Shown here one piece after another: positions 1 to 8,359 of a stretch of 64,000 nucleotides of DNA. The stretch comes from Variovorax paradoxus EPS. Its GTDB lineage: Bacteria; Pseudomonadota; Gammaproteobacteria; Burkholderiales; Burkholderiaceae_C. Location: assembly GCF_000184745.1 (NCBI RefSeq), contig NC_014931.1:6200001-6264000 (forward strand). Direction: 5' to 3'. The first letter of the stretch is position 1; each line of letters begins with the position of its first letter. The position numbers and the translations under genes are program-made. The notes beneath the pieces were generated by a model. The model ran no database searches, was not told the origin of the DNA, and worked only from the letters and a program-made list of their open reading frames with translations.

Positions 1-272
1 GCACGCTGCGAGAGCATCCACATCGCGCCGAAACGATCCCAGGCGAGCGCGGCTTCCTCGGCCTTCTCGCGGTCGCCGAGGATCTCGCTGAGCGGCTTGG
101 CCAGGATCGCATCGAGCGCATCGATCTTCTCGGTCAGCGTCTCGTTGCGCGCGATGGCTTCTTCGAGCGTCGGGCCGGTGTCTGCGGCTTTCGCCTTCGT
201 CGTTTCGGGCGGTGGAATGAAGGCCGCTTCCGCGTTCGCGGGCACGACCTGGAGCTGGTCTTTGAGGGTCAT
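1..272 (-). CDS. Hypothetical protein, 3' part cut by window edge
   Basis: The first 90 or so codons of a gene reading off the left edge. The ATG at 272 overlaps the TGA of the upstream Crp-family gene in an ATGA arrangement, so the two are co-transcribed. The visible part starts MTLKDQLQVVPANAEAAF, is rich in Ala, Glu and Pro, and then has a predicted helical stretch (EEAIARNETLTEKIDALDAI). There is no signal peptide or membrane segment in the visible part. I do not recognise a family; the overlap is the only functional hint. Confidence 0.6.
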   Translation of the reverse strand, partial: MTLKDQLQVVPANAEAAFIPPPETTKAKAADTGPTLEEAIARNETLTEKIDALDAILAKPLSEILGDREKAEEAALAWDRFGAMWMLSQR

Positions 273-1048
273 GAGGTTTCCGTTTCCGCCGAGGCGTTCT
301 TCTTGTTCGACATCGCGGTCGCGCGCAGGCCCGGCAGATCGAGCACGCGCAACCCGCCGTATTCCACGCGGATCAGCCCCTGCGCCGAGAGCCCATTGAG
401 CGCCTCGTTCACGCGCTGGCGCGACAAGCCGACGAGGTACGCGAGTTCCTGCTGGGTGATGCGCAACACCTCGCCCACGCCCGGATACAGCACCGGGTTG
501 AACAGCGACACCAGGTTGCGCGCCACGCGGGCGTCGGGGTTGTTGAGCCGGTCGATCTCCAGTGCGGCAATGAACTGGCCGAGCCGTTCGTTGAGCTGGT
601 TCATCACGAAGCGGTTGAAGCCGATCGAGTGATCGAGCAGCCAATGGAAGCTCTCGATCGGCAGGCCCGCCACCACGCTGCGGCGCAGCGCCTGGATGTT
701 GTAGCGGTAGGGCTCGCGCTTCATCACCGTGCCTTCGCCGAACCAGCCGCCGGGCGGAACGCCCGTGTAGGTGACCGAGCCGCCGTCGGCGTTGTCGTTG
801 CTCATCTTCAAGAGGCCTTCGACCACGCCGAACCAGTAGGTGGGTGAGCGGCCGACGCGGCAGACGAGGTCGCCGGGCTCGGCCTCGCCCACCACCAGCG
901 CGGCCTCGGCGCGGCGGCGTTCGGCGGGCGTGAGCGTGGGCAGCCAGGGGATGCCGTCGAGCTCCGCGGCATTGGCGGGACGCACGCGATCCTTGATCGA
1001 GTTGCCGAGCGAGCCGAGCGGGCTCTGGTTGAGGTTGCCGTGAGGCAT
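269..1048 (-). CDS. Crp/Fnr-family transcriptional regulator
   Basis: A 259-residue regulator. Residues about 35-150 form a cNMP-binding-type beta-roll (LVVGEAEPGDLVCRVG, GGWFGEGTVM). A C-terminal winged helix carries the Crp-type HTH at about 197-220 (ITQQELAYLVGLSRQRVNEA). There is no N-terminal cysteine cluster, so an Fnr iron-sulphur sensor is unlikely; the ligand is unknown. It is divergent from the acyl-CoA synthetase gene, with an 84-bp gap that holds a perfect inverted repeat. This suggests it controls the ligase and transporter operon and itself. Its stop overlaps the start of the next minus-strand gene. Confidence 0.9.
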   Translation of the reverse strand: MPHGNLNQSPLGSLGNSIKDRVRPANAAELDGIPWLPTLTPAERRRAEAALVVGEAEPGDLVCRVGRSPTYWFGVVEGLLKMSNDNADGGSVTYTGVPPGGWFGEGTVMKREPYRYNIQALRRSVVAGLPIESFHWLLDHSIGFNRFVMNQLNERLGQFIAALEIDRLNNPDARVARNLVSLFNPVLYPGVGEVLRITQQELAYLVGLSRQRVNEALNGLSAQGLIRVEYGGLRVLDLPGLRATAMSNKKNASAETETS

Positions 1049-1079
1049 CGGGAAACTCCGGGGAGTAGTGTCCCTAGGA

Positions 1080-1097
1080 TTGTCGTCGGAACGACAA
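1080..1097. promoter_or_regulatory. Candidate operator for the divergent Crp-family regulator
   Basis: A perfect inverted repeat, TTGTCGT-CGGA-ACGACAA (7-bp arms, 4-bp spacer), sits almost midway in the 84-bp gap between the divergent regulator and acyl-CoA synthetase starts. Position and symmetry suit a dimeric Crp/Fnr protein, although the sequence is not the canonical TGTGA-N6-TCACA. Assignment to the neighbouring regulator is inference. Confidence 0.5.
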
Positions 1098-1132
1098 CCG
1101 GGCGTCAAAGTGAAGCCTACGATCCGCCCACT

Positions 1133-3088
1133 GTGCAAACAAACGACCCCACCTTCCCCCGGCTGCTGCTCGCGCATGCCCAGGCCCAACCCGAGTCGCC
1201 CGCCGTGCGCGAGAAAGACCTCGGCATCTGGCAGACCTGGAACTGGAACGCCGTGGCAGAGGAGGTGCGCGAGATGGCCTGCGGCCTCGCGAGCCTCGGC
1301 TTCAAGCCCTTCGACAACCTCGCCATCGTGGGCGCCAACCGGCCGCACCTGTACATGGCGGTGGTCGCCGCGCAGAGCCTGCGCGGCGTGCCGGTGCCGC
1401 TCTACCAGGACGCGGTGGCGAGCGAAATGGTCTTCATGCTGCAGGACGCAGCCATCGACTTCGTGATCGTCGAAGACCAGGAGCAGGTCGACAAGCTGCT
1501 CGAGTGCCGCGAGCTGCAGAAGGACCAGCAGCACGGCATCCGCCACATCATCTACGACGACCCCAAGGGCCTGCGCCACTACGACCAGCCCGGGCTCATG
1601 AGCTACGAGGAGCTGCGCGCGCTGGGCCGCGAGTTCGACAAGGCCAACGTCGGCTACTACGACCGCGCGGTGGCAAGCGGCGAAGCGACCGACGTCGGCG
1701 TGATCCTCTACACCTCGGGCACCACCGGCCGCCCCAAGGGCGTGTGCCAGACGCATGCGAGCTTCATCGCGGCGGGCCGCGGCGGCGTGGAGACCGACAG
1801 GCTCGGCCCCGGCGACAACATCATGAGCTACCTGCCGATGGCCTGGGTGGGCGACCACCTCTTCTCGGTGGCGCAGTGGCTGGTGGGCGGCTTCACGCTC
1901 AACTGCCCCGAGTCCGCCGAGACGGTGATGAACGACATGCGCGAGATCGGCCCGAGCTACTACTTCGGCCCGCCGCGCACCTTCGAAGGGCTGCTCACTG
2001 CAGTGTCGATCCGGATGGAAGATGCGGCCGCACCGAAGCGCTGGCTCTATGCGAAGTTCATGGCGCTCGCGCAGCGCGTGGGTGCAGACATCCTCAACGG
2101 TGCGCCGGTGAGCACGGGCGACCGGCTGATGTACGGCCTCGGCAACCTCTTGATCTACGGGCCGCTGCGCAATGTGCTGGGCATGAGCCGTATCCGCGTG
2201 GCGTACACGGCCGGCGCGGCCATCGGGCCCGACCTGTTCCGCTTCTACCGCTCCATCGGCGTGAACCTGAAGCAGTTCTACGGCCAGACCGAGACCTGCG
2301 CGTATGTGTGCCTGCAGCAGGACGGCAAAGTGAAGCTGCAGACCGTGGGCACCGCCGCACCGGGCATCGAACTGAAGATCGCCGAAGACGGCGAAGTGCT
2401 GGTGCGCGGCGTCTCGGTTCTCAAGGAGTACTACAAGCGCCCCGACGCCACCGCCGAGGTGCTCGATGCCAACGGCTACTTCCACACCGGCGATGCTGGC
2501 GTGCTCGACAGCGAAGGGCACCTGCGCATCATCGACCGCGCCAAGGATGTCGGCCGGCTCGTGAGCGGTGCGATCTTTGCGCCCAACTACATCGAGAACA
2601 AGCTCAAGTTCTTCCCGCAGATCAAGGAAGCCGTGTGCTTCGGCAATGGCCGCAACGAGGTCTGCGCGGCCATCAACATCGACTTCGAAGCGGTGGGCAA
2701 CTGGGCCGAGCGCCGGGGCCTTGCCTATGGCGGCTACGTCGACCTGGCCGGCAAGCCCGAGGTGCTCGCGCTGATTGCCGAATGCATCGGCAAGGTCAAC
2801 GCCGACCTCGCGAGCGAAGACGGCATGGGCGAGACGCAGATTGCGCGCTTCCTCGTGCTGCACAAGGAACTGGACCCCGACGACGACGAGCTGACCCGCA
2901 CGCGCAAGGTGCGCCGCGGCTTCATCGCCGAGAAATACGCCGTGCTGGTCGATGCGCTCTATGGCGGCAAGACCGCGCAGTTCATCGAGACCCAGGTCAA
3001 GTTCGAGGACGGACGCACGGGGGTTGTCAGCGCCACGCTGAAGATCAACGAAGCCAAGACCTTCCCCATCGTGAAGGCCGCCGCATGA
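1133..3088 (+). CDS. Long-chain-type acyl-CoA synthetase (AMP-binding)
   Basis: A 651-residue ANL-superfamily ligase that activates a carboxylic acid to its CoA thioester through an acyl-adenylate. The ATP P-loop (LYTSGTTGRPKG) lies near residues 192-203 and the adenylation motif (GYFHTGDAG) near 448-456. GTG at 1133 is chosen because the reading V-QTNDPTFPRLLLAHAQ matches the usual start of this family and leaves a normal intergenic gap; an upstream ATG at 1040 would overlap the divergent regulator. The stop overlaps the ATG of the LivG-type gene, so it heads the transporter operon. This family often sits in such LIV-type operons and probably activates the imported acid. The substrate cannot be read from the sequence. 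Confidence 0.9.
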   Translation: MQTNDPTFPRLLLAHAQAQPESPAVREKDLGIWQTWNWNAVAEEVREMACGLASLGFKPFDNLAIVGANRPHLYMAVVAAQSLRGVPVPLYQDAVASEMVFMLQDAAIDFVIVEDQEQVDKLLECRELQKDQQHGIRHIIYDDPKGLRHYDQPGLMSYEELRALGREFDKANVGYYDRAVASGEATDVGVILYTSGTTGRPKGVCQTHASFIAAGRGGVETDRLGPGDNIMSYLPMAWVGDHLFSVAQWLVGGFTLNCPESAETVMNDMREIGPSYYFGPPRTFEGLLTAVSIRMEDAAAPKRWLYAKFMALAQRVGADILNGAPVSTGDRLMYGLGNLLIYGPLRNVLGMSRIRVAYTAGAAIGPDLFRFYRSIGVNLKQFYGQTETCAYVCLQQDGKVKLQTVGTAAPGIELKIAEDGEVLVRGVSVLKEYYKRPDATAEVLDANGYFHTGDAGVLDSEGHLRIIDRAKDVGRLVSGAIFAPNYIENKLKFFPQIKEAVCFGNGRNEVCAAINIDFEAVGNWAERRGLAYGGYVDLAGKPEVLALIAECIGKVNADLASEDGMGETQIARFLVLHKELDPDDDELTRTRKVRRGFIAEKYAVLVDALYGGKTAQFIETQVKFEDGRTGVVSATLKINEAKTFPIVKAAA

Positions 3089-3870
3089 GCAACCGAAAGA
3101 TCGGCGACGTCATCCTCGACGTCCAGAACATCAGCCTGAGCTTCGGCGGCGTGAAGGCGCTCACGGACATCAGCTTCAACGTGCGCGAGCACGAGGTGCG
3201 GGCCATCATCGGACCGAACGGCGCGGGCAAGAGCTCGATGCTGAACTGCATCAACGGCGTCTACTGGCCGCAGCAGGGCTCCATCACTTTCCGCGGCCAG
3301 ACCTTCAAGCACATGAACTCGCGCCAGGTGGCCGAGATGGGCGTGGCGCGCACCTTCCAGAACCTGGCGCTCTTCAAGGGCATGAGCGTGCTCGACAACA
3401 TCATGACGGGGCGCAACCTCAAGATGAAGAGCGGCCTGCTCGCACAGGCTTTCCGCTGGGGTCCGGCCGAACGCGAGGAGTTGCGGCACCGCGAGTTCGT
3501 CGAGCACATCATCGATTTCCTGGAGATCCAGGCGCACCGCAAGACGCCGGTGGGCCGCCTGCCCTACGGCCTGCAGAAGCGCGTGGACCTCGGCCGCGCG
3601 CTCGCGATGGAGCCGCAGGTGCTCTTGCTCGACGAGCCGATGGCGGGCATGAACGTCGAGGAGAAGCAGGACATGAGCCGCTTCATCCTCGATGTGAACG
3701 ACGAGTTCGGCGCGACCATCGTCTTGATCGAGCACGACATGGGCGTGGTGATGGACATCTCCGACCGCGTGGTGGTGCTGGACTACGGCAAGAAGATCGG
3801 CGACGGCACGCCGGATGAAGTTCGGAACAACGAAGACGTGATTCGGGCGTACCTGGGTGTGGAGCACTGA
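3085..3870 (+). CDS. livG: ABC transporter ATP-binding protein, LivG family
   Basis: A 261-residue ATPase of the branched-chain amino acid (HAAT) ABC family; the symbol is used in the family sense only. Walker A GPNGAGKS is at about 43-50, Walker B VLLLDEP at about 179-185, and the C-loop is the LivG variant LPYGLQKRVDLGRAL. The C-terminal extension (YGKKIGDGTPDEV...YLGVEH) is typical of LivG. The start overlaps the ligase stop (ATGA). Together with the LivF-type ATPase at 7537 it would form the nucleotide-binding pair that powers the two permeases. Linkage to two CoA ligases argues for an organic or aromatic acid rather than leucine as substrate, which is inference. Confidence 0.93.
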   Translation: MSNRKIGDVILDVQNISLSFGGVKALTDISFNVREHEVRAIIGPNGAGKSSMLNCINGVYWPQQGSITFRGQTFKHMNSRQVAEMGVARTFQNLALFKGMSVLDNIMTGRNLKMKSGLLAQAFRWGPAEREELRHREFVEHIIDFLEIQAHRKTPVGRLPYGLQKRVDLGRALAMEPQVLLLDEPMAGMNVEEKQDMSRFILDVNDEFGATIVLIEHDMGVVMDISDRVVVLDYGKKIGDGTPDEVRNNEDVIRAYLGVEH

Positions 3871-3897
3871 CATGACACCGCACGACGGCCTCCTGTC

Positions 3898-4023
3898 TTG
3901 CTCCCTCTCCCGCTTGCGGGAGAGGGCTGGGGTGAGGGCTGACGGCCTGACCACCCACAGCGGCCTTGCCAAGGCCGCTTACCCTCACCCCAACCCTTTC
4001 CCGCAGGCGGGAGAGGGAGAAAG
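3898..4023. repeat. REP/BIME-like paired inverted repeat, copy 1
   Basis: Two units in opposite orientation: unit A at 3898-3938 (hairpin core CTCCCGCTTGCGGGAG followed by GGGGTGAGGG) and unit B at 3982-4023, close to its reverse complement. Between them is a separate hairpin with 9-bp arms (3959-3967 and 3971-3979). The same arrangement recurs at 8360-8484. There is no T-tract, so it is not an ordinary terminator. Unit B ends in a purine-rich run only 8 nt before the next ATG and probably contributes its ribosome binding site. Confidence 0.85.
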
Positions 4024-4031
4024 AAACTGAC

Positions 4032-4961
4032 ATGGGCTTTTTCCTCGAAACCCTGTTCGGCGGCCTCATGGTCGGCATGCTCTATTCGCTGATCGCCATC
4101 GGCTTCGTGCTGATCTACAAGGCCTCGGGCGTCTTCAACTTCGCGCAGGGTGCGATGGTGCTGTTCGCGGCACTCGCCATGGCGCGGTTCTCCGAATGGT
4201 TCCCGCTGTGGTTCGGCTTCCAGAGCCTCATCCTCGCGAACATCCTGGCCTTCATCGCGGCAATGGCGGTGATGGTCGTGGTGGCCTGGCTCATCGAACG
4301 GCTCGCGCTCAGCAAGCTGGTGAACCAGGAGGGCATCACGCTCCTGATGGCCACGCTGGGCATCGCCTACTTCCTCGATGGCGTGGGCCAGACGATCTTC
4401 GGCAACGACATCTACAAGATCGACGTGGGCATGCCCAAGGAACCGCTGATGGTGCTCGAAGGCACCTTCCCCGGTGGCCTGCTGCTGAGCCAGGAAGACC
4501 TGGTGGCCGCAGCGGTGTCGGCAGCGCTCGTGGTGGTGCTGGCCATCTTCTTCCAGAAAACCGCCACCGGCCGGGCGCTGCGCGCAGTGGCCGACGACCA
4601 CCAGGCCGCGCAGTCCATCGGCATTCCGCTCAAGCGCATCTGGGTGATCGTGTGGTCGGTGGCCGGCTTCTCGGCACTGGTGGCCGGGATCATCTGGGGC
4701 TCCAAGCTCGGCGTGCAGTTTTCCCTCTCGCTGGTGGCGCTGAAGGCGCTGCCGGTGGTGATCCTCGGCGGACTCACCTCGATTCCGGGCGCGATCATCG
4801 GCGGCCTCTTGATCGGCGTGGGCGAGAAGCTGTCTGAAATCTATCTCGGCCCCATGCTCGGTGGCGGCATCGAGATCTGGTTCGCCTACGTGTTGGCGTT
4901 GGTCTTCCTGCTGGTTCGGCCCCAGGGCTTGTTCGGCGAAAAAATCATTGATCGGGTCTGA
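4032..4961 (+). CDS. livH: ABC transporter permease, LivH family
   Basis: A 309-residue inner-membrane permease, near the usual 308 for LivH. It begins MGFFLETLFGGLMVGMLYSL and has about eight hydrophobic segments. The family signature region falls around KALPVVILGGLTSIPGAIIGG. ATG 4032 is chosen because a purine-rich ribosome-binding stretch, supplied by the end of the repeat element, lies just upstream. An in-frame start further upstream would run through the repeat. The LivM-type gene follows three bases after the stop. Substrate unknown. Confidence 0.93.
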   Translation: MGFFLETLFGGLMVGMLYSLIAIGFVLIYKASGVFNFAQGAMVLFAALAMARFSEWFPLWFGFQSLILANILAFIAAMAVMVVVAWLIERLALSKLVNQEGITLLMATLGIAYFLDGVGQTIFGNDIYKIDVGMPKEPLMVLEGTFPGGLLLSQEDLVAAAVSAALVVVLAIFFQKTATGRALRAVADDHQAAQSIGIPLKRIWVIVWSVAGFSALVAGIIWGSKLGVQFSLSLVALKALPVVILGGLTSIPGAIIGGLLIGVGEKLSEIYLGPMLGGGIEIWFAYVLALVFLLVRPQGLFGEKIIDRV

Positions 4962-4964
4962 GCC

Positions 4965-6029
4965 ATGTTCTATAGAGAAAACGGCCAGTTCAAGTCGAGC
5001 TACAGGGCCGATCAACAGATCCTGCCCATCGCTCAGGACCGCATCGCGATGCTGGTGCTGCTGCTCGTGGCGTTCATCGTCGTGCCGCTGGGCGTGTCCG
5101 ACTACTGGATGCGCGCCATCCTCACGCCCTTTTTGATCCTGTCGCTCGCAGCGCTCGGCCTCAACATCCTGGTCGGCTATTGCGGACAGATCTCGCTGGG
5201 CACCGGCGCCTTCATGGCAGTGGGGGCGTACGCGGCCTACAACTTCCAGGTGCGCATCGACGGCATGCCGCTCATCGCCTCGCTGCTGCTGGGGGGCCTC
5301 TGCGCGACGGTGATCGGCGTGCTGTTCGGCATTCCGAGCCTGCGCATCAAGGGCCTGTACCTCGCGGTGGCCACGCTGGCCGCGCAGTTCTTCACCGACT
5401 GGGCGTTCCTGCGCATCCAGTGGTTCACCAACAACTCGTCCTCGGGTTCGGTGAGCGTGGCGGGGCTCAACGTGTTCGGCGTGCCGATCGAGTCGCCGGT
5501 GCAGAAGTATTTGTTCTGCCTCATCTTCGTGGTGGTGTTCGCGCTGCTGGCAAAGAACCTGGTGCGCAGCGCCATCGGCCGCGAGTGGATGGCGATGCGC
5601 GACATGGACGTGGCCGCCGCGGTGATCGGCATCCGCCCGGTGTACGCCAAGCTCACGGCCTTTGCGGTGAGCAGCTTCATCGTCGGCGTGGCGGGCGCGC
5701 TGTGGGGCTTCATTCACCTGGGTGCGTGGGAACCGGCGGCGTTCAGCATCGACCGCTCGTTCCAGCTGCTGTTCATGGTGATCATCGGCGGGCTCGGCTC
5801 GATCATGGGCAGCTTCTTCGGCGCCGCATTCATCGTGCTCTTGCCGCTCTTTCTGAACCAGCTGCCCGCGTGGCTGGGCTTCTCGATTTCGACCGCGCTG
5901 GCCTCGCACCTGGAGACCATGATCTTCGGCGCGCTGATCGTGTTCTTCCTGATCGTCGAGCCGCACGGCCTCGCGCGGCTGTGGTCCACGGCCAAGGAGA
6001 AGTTGCGGCTCTGGCCCTTCCCGCACTGA
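4965..6029 (+). CDS. livM: ABC transporter permease, LivM family
   Basis: A 354-residue permease. A short hydrophilic N-terminus (MFYRENGQFKSSYRADQQ) precedes a bundle of about ten hydrophobic segments. The LivM pattern is visible: LAALGLNILVGYCGQISLGTGAFMA early, and GGLGSIMGSFFGAAFIV late. It partners the LivH-type permease and ends (GLARLWSTAKEKLRLWPFPH) in the usual cytoplasmic tail. It lies 3 bp after the previous stop, so it is translationally coupled. Confidence 0.93.
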   Translation: MFYRENGQFKSSYRADQQILPIAQDRIAMLVLLLVAFIVVPLGVSDYWMRAILTPFLILSLAALGLNILVGYCGQISLGTGAFMAVGAYAAYNFQVRIDGMPLIASLLLGGLCATVIGVLFGIPSLRIKGLYLAVATLAAQFFTDWAFLRIQWFTNNSSSGSVSVAGLNVFGVPIESPVQKYLFCLIFVVVFALLAKNLVRSAIGREWMAMRDMDVAAAVIGIRPVYAKLTAFAVSSFIVGVAGALWGFIHLGAWEPAAFSIDRSFQLLFMVIIGGLGSIMGSFFGAAFIVLLPLFLNQLPAWLGFSISTALASHLETMIFGALIVFFLIVEPHGLARLWSTAKEKLRLWPFPH

Positions 6030-6048
6030 CAACGCATTTCGAGAGTTC

Positions 6049-6067
6049 CGTTCGTTCGTTCGTTCGT
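6049..6067. repeat. CGTT tetranucleotide tandem repeat
   Basis: A tandem run of CGTT units (4.75 copies) in the 5' untranslated stretch between the LivM-type gene and the binding-protein gene, about 40 bases upstream of the latter's ATG. It is followed by a small palindrome (GGCACC-GA-GGTGCC, 6075-6088) and a strong ribosome site (AAAGGAGA). Such runs can slip during replication; a regulatory effect here is not shown. Confidence 0.7.
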
Positions 6068-6105
6068 AAAAACCGGCACCGAGGTGCCCACAAAAGGAGA
6101 CAGGC

Positions 6106-7437
6106 ATGAAACTGAAATCGCTCGCTCTGACCGCCGCCCTGGTGGCCAGCACCCTCGGCGCCATGCTCGCGCCATCGCTCGCACAGGCGCAGGCCAAGGA
6201 GCAGTTCTTCCCGCTCCTGGTGTATCGCACCGGCCCCTATGCGCCCAACGGCACGCCATGGGCCAACGGCAAGCAGGACTACATCAAGTACGTCAACGCC
6301 ACCGGCGGCATGAACGGCGTGAAGATCGCCTATGAAGAGTGCGAGACCGGCTACGCCACCGACAAGGGCGTGGAATGCTACGAACGCCTGAAGGGCCGCC
6401 CGGGCGTCGCGCTGTTCGATCCGCAAGCCACCGGCATCACCTTCGCGCTGACCGACAAGGTGCCCAACGACAAGATCCCGCTCATCACGCTGGGCTACGG
6501 CCTCTCGGCCTCGCAGGACGGCGGCGTGTTCAAGTGGAACTTCCCGCTGATGGGCAGCTACTGGACCGCGGCCGACATCCTGATCCAGCACATCGGCAAA
6601 AAAGAAGGCGGCATGGACAAGCTCAAGGGCAAGAAGATCGCCCTCGTCTATCACGACTCGCCGTTCGGCAAGGAGCCGATTCCGCTCCTGCAGGAACGCG
6701 CCAAGCAAAACGGCTTCGAGCTCTCGCTGATTCCGGTGACCGCGCCCGGCGTGGAACAGAAGTCGGCCTGGCTGCAGGTGCGCCAGTCGCGGCCCGACTT
6801 CGTGCTGCTGTGGGGCTGGGGCGTGATGAACTCCACCGCCCTGAAGGAAGCCGTGGCCACGGGTTACCCGCGCGAGAAGATGTACGGCGTGTGGTGGGCC
6901 GGCGCCGAACCCGACGTGAAGGACGTGGGCGCCAACGCCAAGGGCTACAACGCGCTCGCGCTCAACACCTCGGGCACGCAGCCCAAGGTGATCCAGGAGA
7001 TCCTGAAGCAGGTGCACGACAAGGGCCAGGGCACGGGTCCGAAGGACGAAGTGGGCTCGGTGCTCTACACGCGCGGCGTGATCATCCAGATGCTGACCAT
7101 CGAGGCCGTCAAGCGCGCACAGGAACGCTTCGGCAAGGGCAAGGTCATGACCGGCGAGCAAGTGCGCTGGGGCATGGAAAACCTCGCGCTCGACCAGAAG
7201 AAGCTCGACGCACTGGGCTTCTCGGGCGTGATGCGTCCGGTGAGCACCTCGTGCCAGGACCACATGGGCTCGACCTGGGCGCGCGTCCATACCTGGGACG
7301 GTGCCAAGTGGGGCGGCATGTCCGACTGGTATGAAGCCGACGAACAGATCATCAAGCCGATGGTGAAGGCCGCCGCCGACAAGTACGCCGGCGAGAAGAA
7401 GCTGACGCGCCGCGAAGCGGCCGACTGCCAGTCCTGA
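6106..7437 (+). CDS. ABC transporter periplasmic substrate-binding protein (LivK/HAAT type)
   Basis: A 443-residue type I periplasmic binding protein. A clear Sec signal peptide covers residues 1 to about 30 (hydrophobic core AALVASTLGAML, cleavage near AQAQA). The mature part starts with the usual beta-strand (EQFFPLLVYRTGPYAPNG) and carries the periplasmic_6-type fold (GKKIALVYHDSPFGKEP, WGWGVMNSTALKEA). It is longer than E. coli LivK (369), as is common for the aromatic-acid-type receptors of this family. The ribosome site AAAGGAGA is strong, in line with high expression. A long hairpin follows the gene. Confidence 0.92.
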   Translation: MKLKSLALTAALVASTLGAMLAPSLAQAQAKEQFFPLLVYRTGPYAPNGTPWANGKQDYIKYVNATGGMNGVKIAYEECETGYATDKGVECYERLKGRPGVALFDPQATGITFALTDKVPNDKIPLITLGYGLSASQDGGVFKWNFPLMGSYWTAADILIQHIGKKEGGMDKLKGKKIALVYHDSPFGKEPIPLLQERAKQNGFELSLIPVTAPGVEQKSAWLQVRQSRPDFVLLWGWGVMNSTALKEAVATGYPREKMYGVWWAGAEPDVKDVGANAKGYNALALNTSGTQPKVIQEILKQVHDKGQGTGPKDEVGSVLYTRGVIIQMLTIEAVKRAQERFGKGKVMTGEQVRWGMENLALDQKKLDALGFSGVMRPVSTSCQDHMGSTWARVHTWDGAKWGGMSDWYEADEQIIKPMVKAAADKYAGEKKLTRREAADCQS

Positions 7438-7464
7438 TGCACTGACACCCAAAGAAAGTGCGGT

Positions 7465-7522
7465 GGCGGCTCGCAAGAGCCGCCATTCGCAAGGACGGCA
7501 GCCTCTGCTGTCCTTGCGAATG
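7465..7522. other. Tandem hairpins between binding-protein and LivF genes
   Basis: Two adjacent hairpins. The first has an 8-bp perfect stem with a GCAA tetraloop (7465-7472 with 7477-7484). The second is a near-continuous 18-bp stem (7484-7501 with 7505-7522, one G-T wobble) closed by a CCT loop. Neither is followed by a T-tract. The position just after the binding-protein gene suits an mRNA-stabilising or attenuating element that keeps binding protein in excess of the ATPase. That role is inferred. Confidence 0.7.
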
Positions 7523-7536
7523 CTTCGGACCACACC

Positions 7537-8349
7537 ATGAGCGAACCCAAAATCCTTCTCAACGTCAACGGCATCGAGGTTATCTACAACCACGTGATCC
7601 TCGTGCTCAAGGGCGTCTCGCTCACCGTGCCCGAAGGCGGCATCGTGGCGCTGCTCGGCGGCAACGGCGCGGGCAAGACGACCACGCTGCGCGCGGTGAG
7701 CAACCTGCTTGCGGGCGAGCGCGGCGCGGTGACCAAGGGCACGATCGAGCTGCGCGGCGACCGCATCGAGGCGCTGTCGCCGGCCGAGCTGGTCAAGCGC
7801 GGGCTCATCCAGGTGATGGAGGGCCGCCACTGCTTCGCGCACTTGACGATCGAAGAAAACCTGATGACCGGCGCCTACACGCGCACCGACGGCAAGGCCG
7901 CGGTGCAGCAGACGCTGGACAAGGTGTACGCGTATTTCCCGCGCCTGAAGACACGCCGCACCTCGCAGGCGGCCTACACCTCGGGCGGCGAGCAGCAGAT
8001 GTGCGCCATCGGCCGCGCGCTGATGGCCAACCCGACGATGGTGCTGCTCGATGAACCTTCGATGGGCCTCGCGCCGCAGATCGTGGAAGAGGTGTTCGAG
8101 ATCGTGAAAGACCTCAACACCAAGGAACACGTGACCTTCCTTTTGGCCGAGCAGAACACCAACATGGCGCTGCGCTACGCCGACTACGGCTACATCCTGG
8201 AGAACGGCCGCATCGTGATGGACGGCGAGGCGAAGAGCCTCCGCGAGAACGAGGACGTGAAGGAGTTCTACCTTGGCGTCGGCGGCGCGGACCGCAAGAG
8301 CTTTCGCGATGTGAAGAGCTACAAGCGGCGCAAAAGGTGGCTGGCTTGA
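7537..8349 (+). CDS. livF: ABC transporter ATP-binding protein, LivF family
   Basis: A 270-residue ATPase. Walker A GGNGAGKT is at about 41-48, the signature region reads TSGGEQQMCAIGRAL, and Walker B reads MVLLDEPSMGLAP, the typical LivF form. The C-terminus carries about 20 extra residues (DRKSFRDVKSYKRRKRWLA) beyond standard LivF, ending in a very basic patch. This extension is known in the LivF relatives that sit next to phenylacetate-CoA-ligase-like genes. Translation starts at the ATG after the hairpin pair. It is the second ATPase of the transporter. Confidence 0.93.
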   Translation: MSEPKILLNVNGIEVIYNHVILVLKGVSLTVPEGGIVALLGGNGAGKTTTLRAVSNLLAGERGAVTKGTIELRGDRIEALSPAELVKRGLIQVMEGRHCFAHLTIEENLMTGAYTRTDGKAAVQQTLDKVYAYFPRLKTRRTSQAAYTSGGEQQMCAIGRALMANPTMVLLDEPSMGLAPQIVEEVFEIVKDLNTKEHVTFLLAEQNTNMALRYADYGYILENGRIVMDGEAKSLRENEDVKEFYLGVGGADRKSFRDVKSYKRRKRWLA

Positions 8350-8359
8350 CGGTTTTGTC

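Noticed and set aside
269..2863. Very long open frame on the minus strand through the regulator and opposite the acyl-CoA synthetase
   Set aside because: Its real part is only the Crp-family gene (269-1048). The rest lies antisense to a clear ligase and is an artefact of high GC at third positions.
3901..4020. REP-like hairpins as rho-independent terminators
   Set aside because: No T-tract follows, and genes of the same operon continue immediately downstream.
3783..8130. Long minus-strand open frames opposite the ABC transporter genes
   Set aside because: Composition is His/Arg/Asp/Gln rich without any domain, and the plus strand has complete family proteins throughout.
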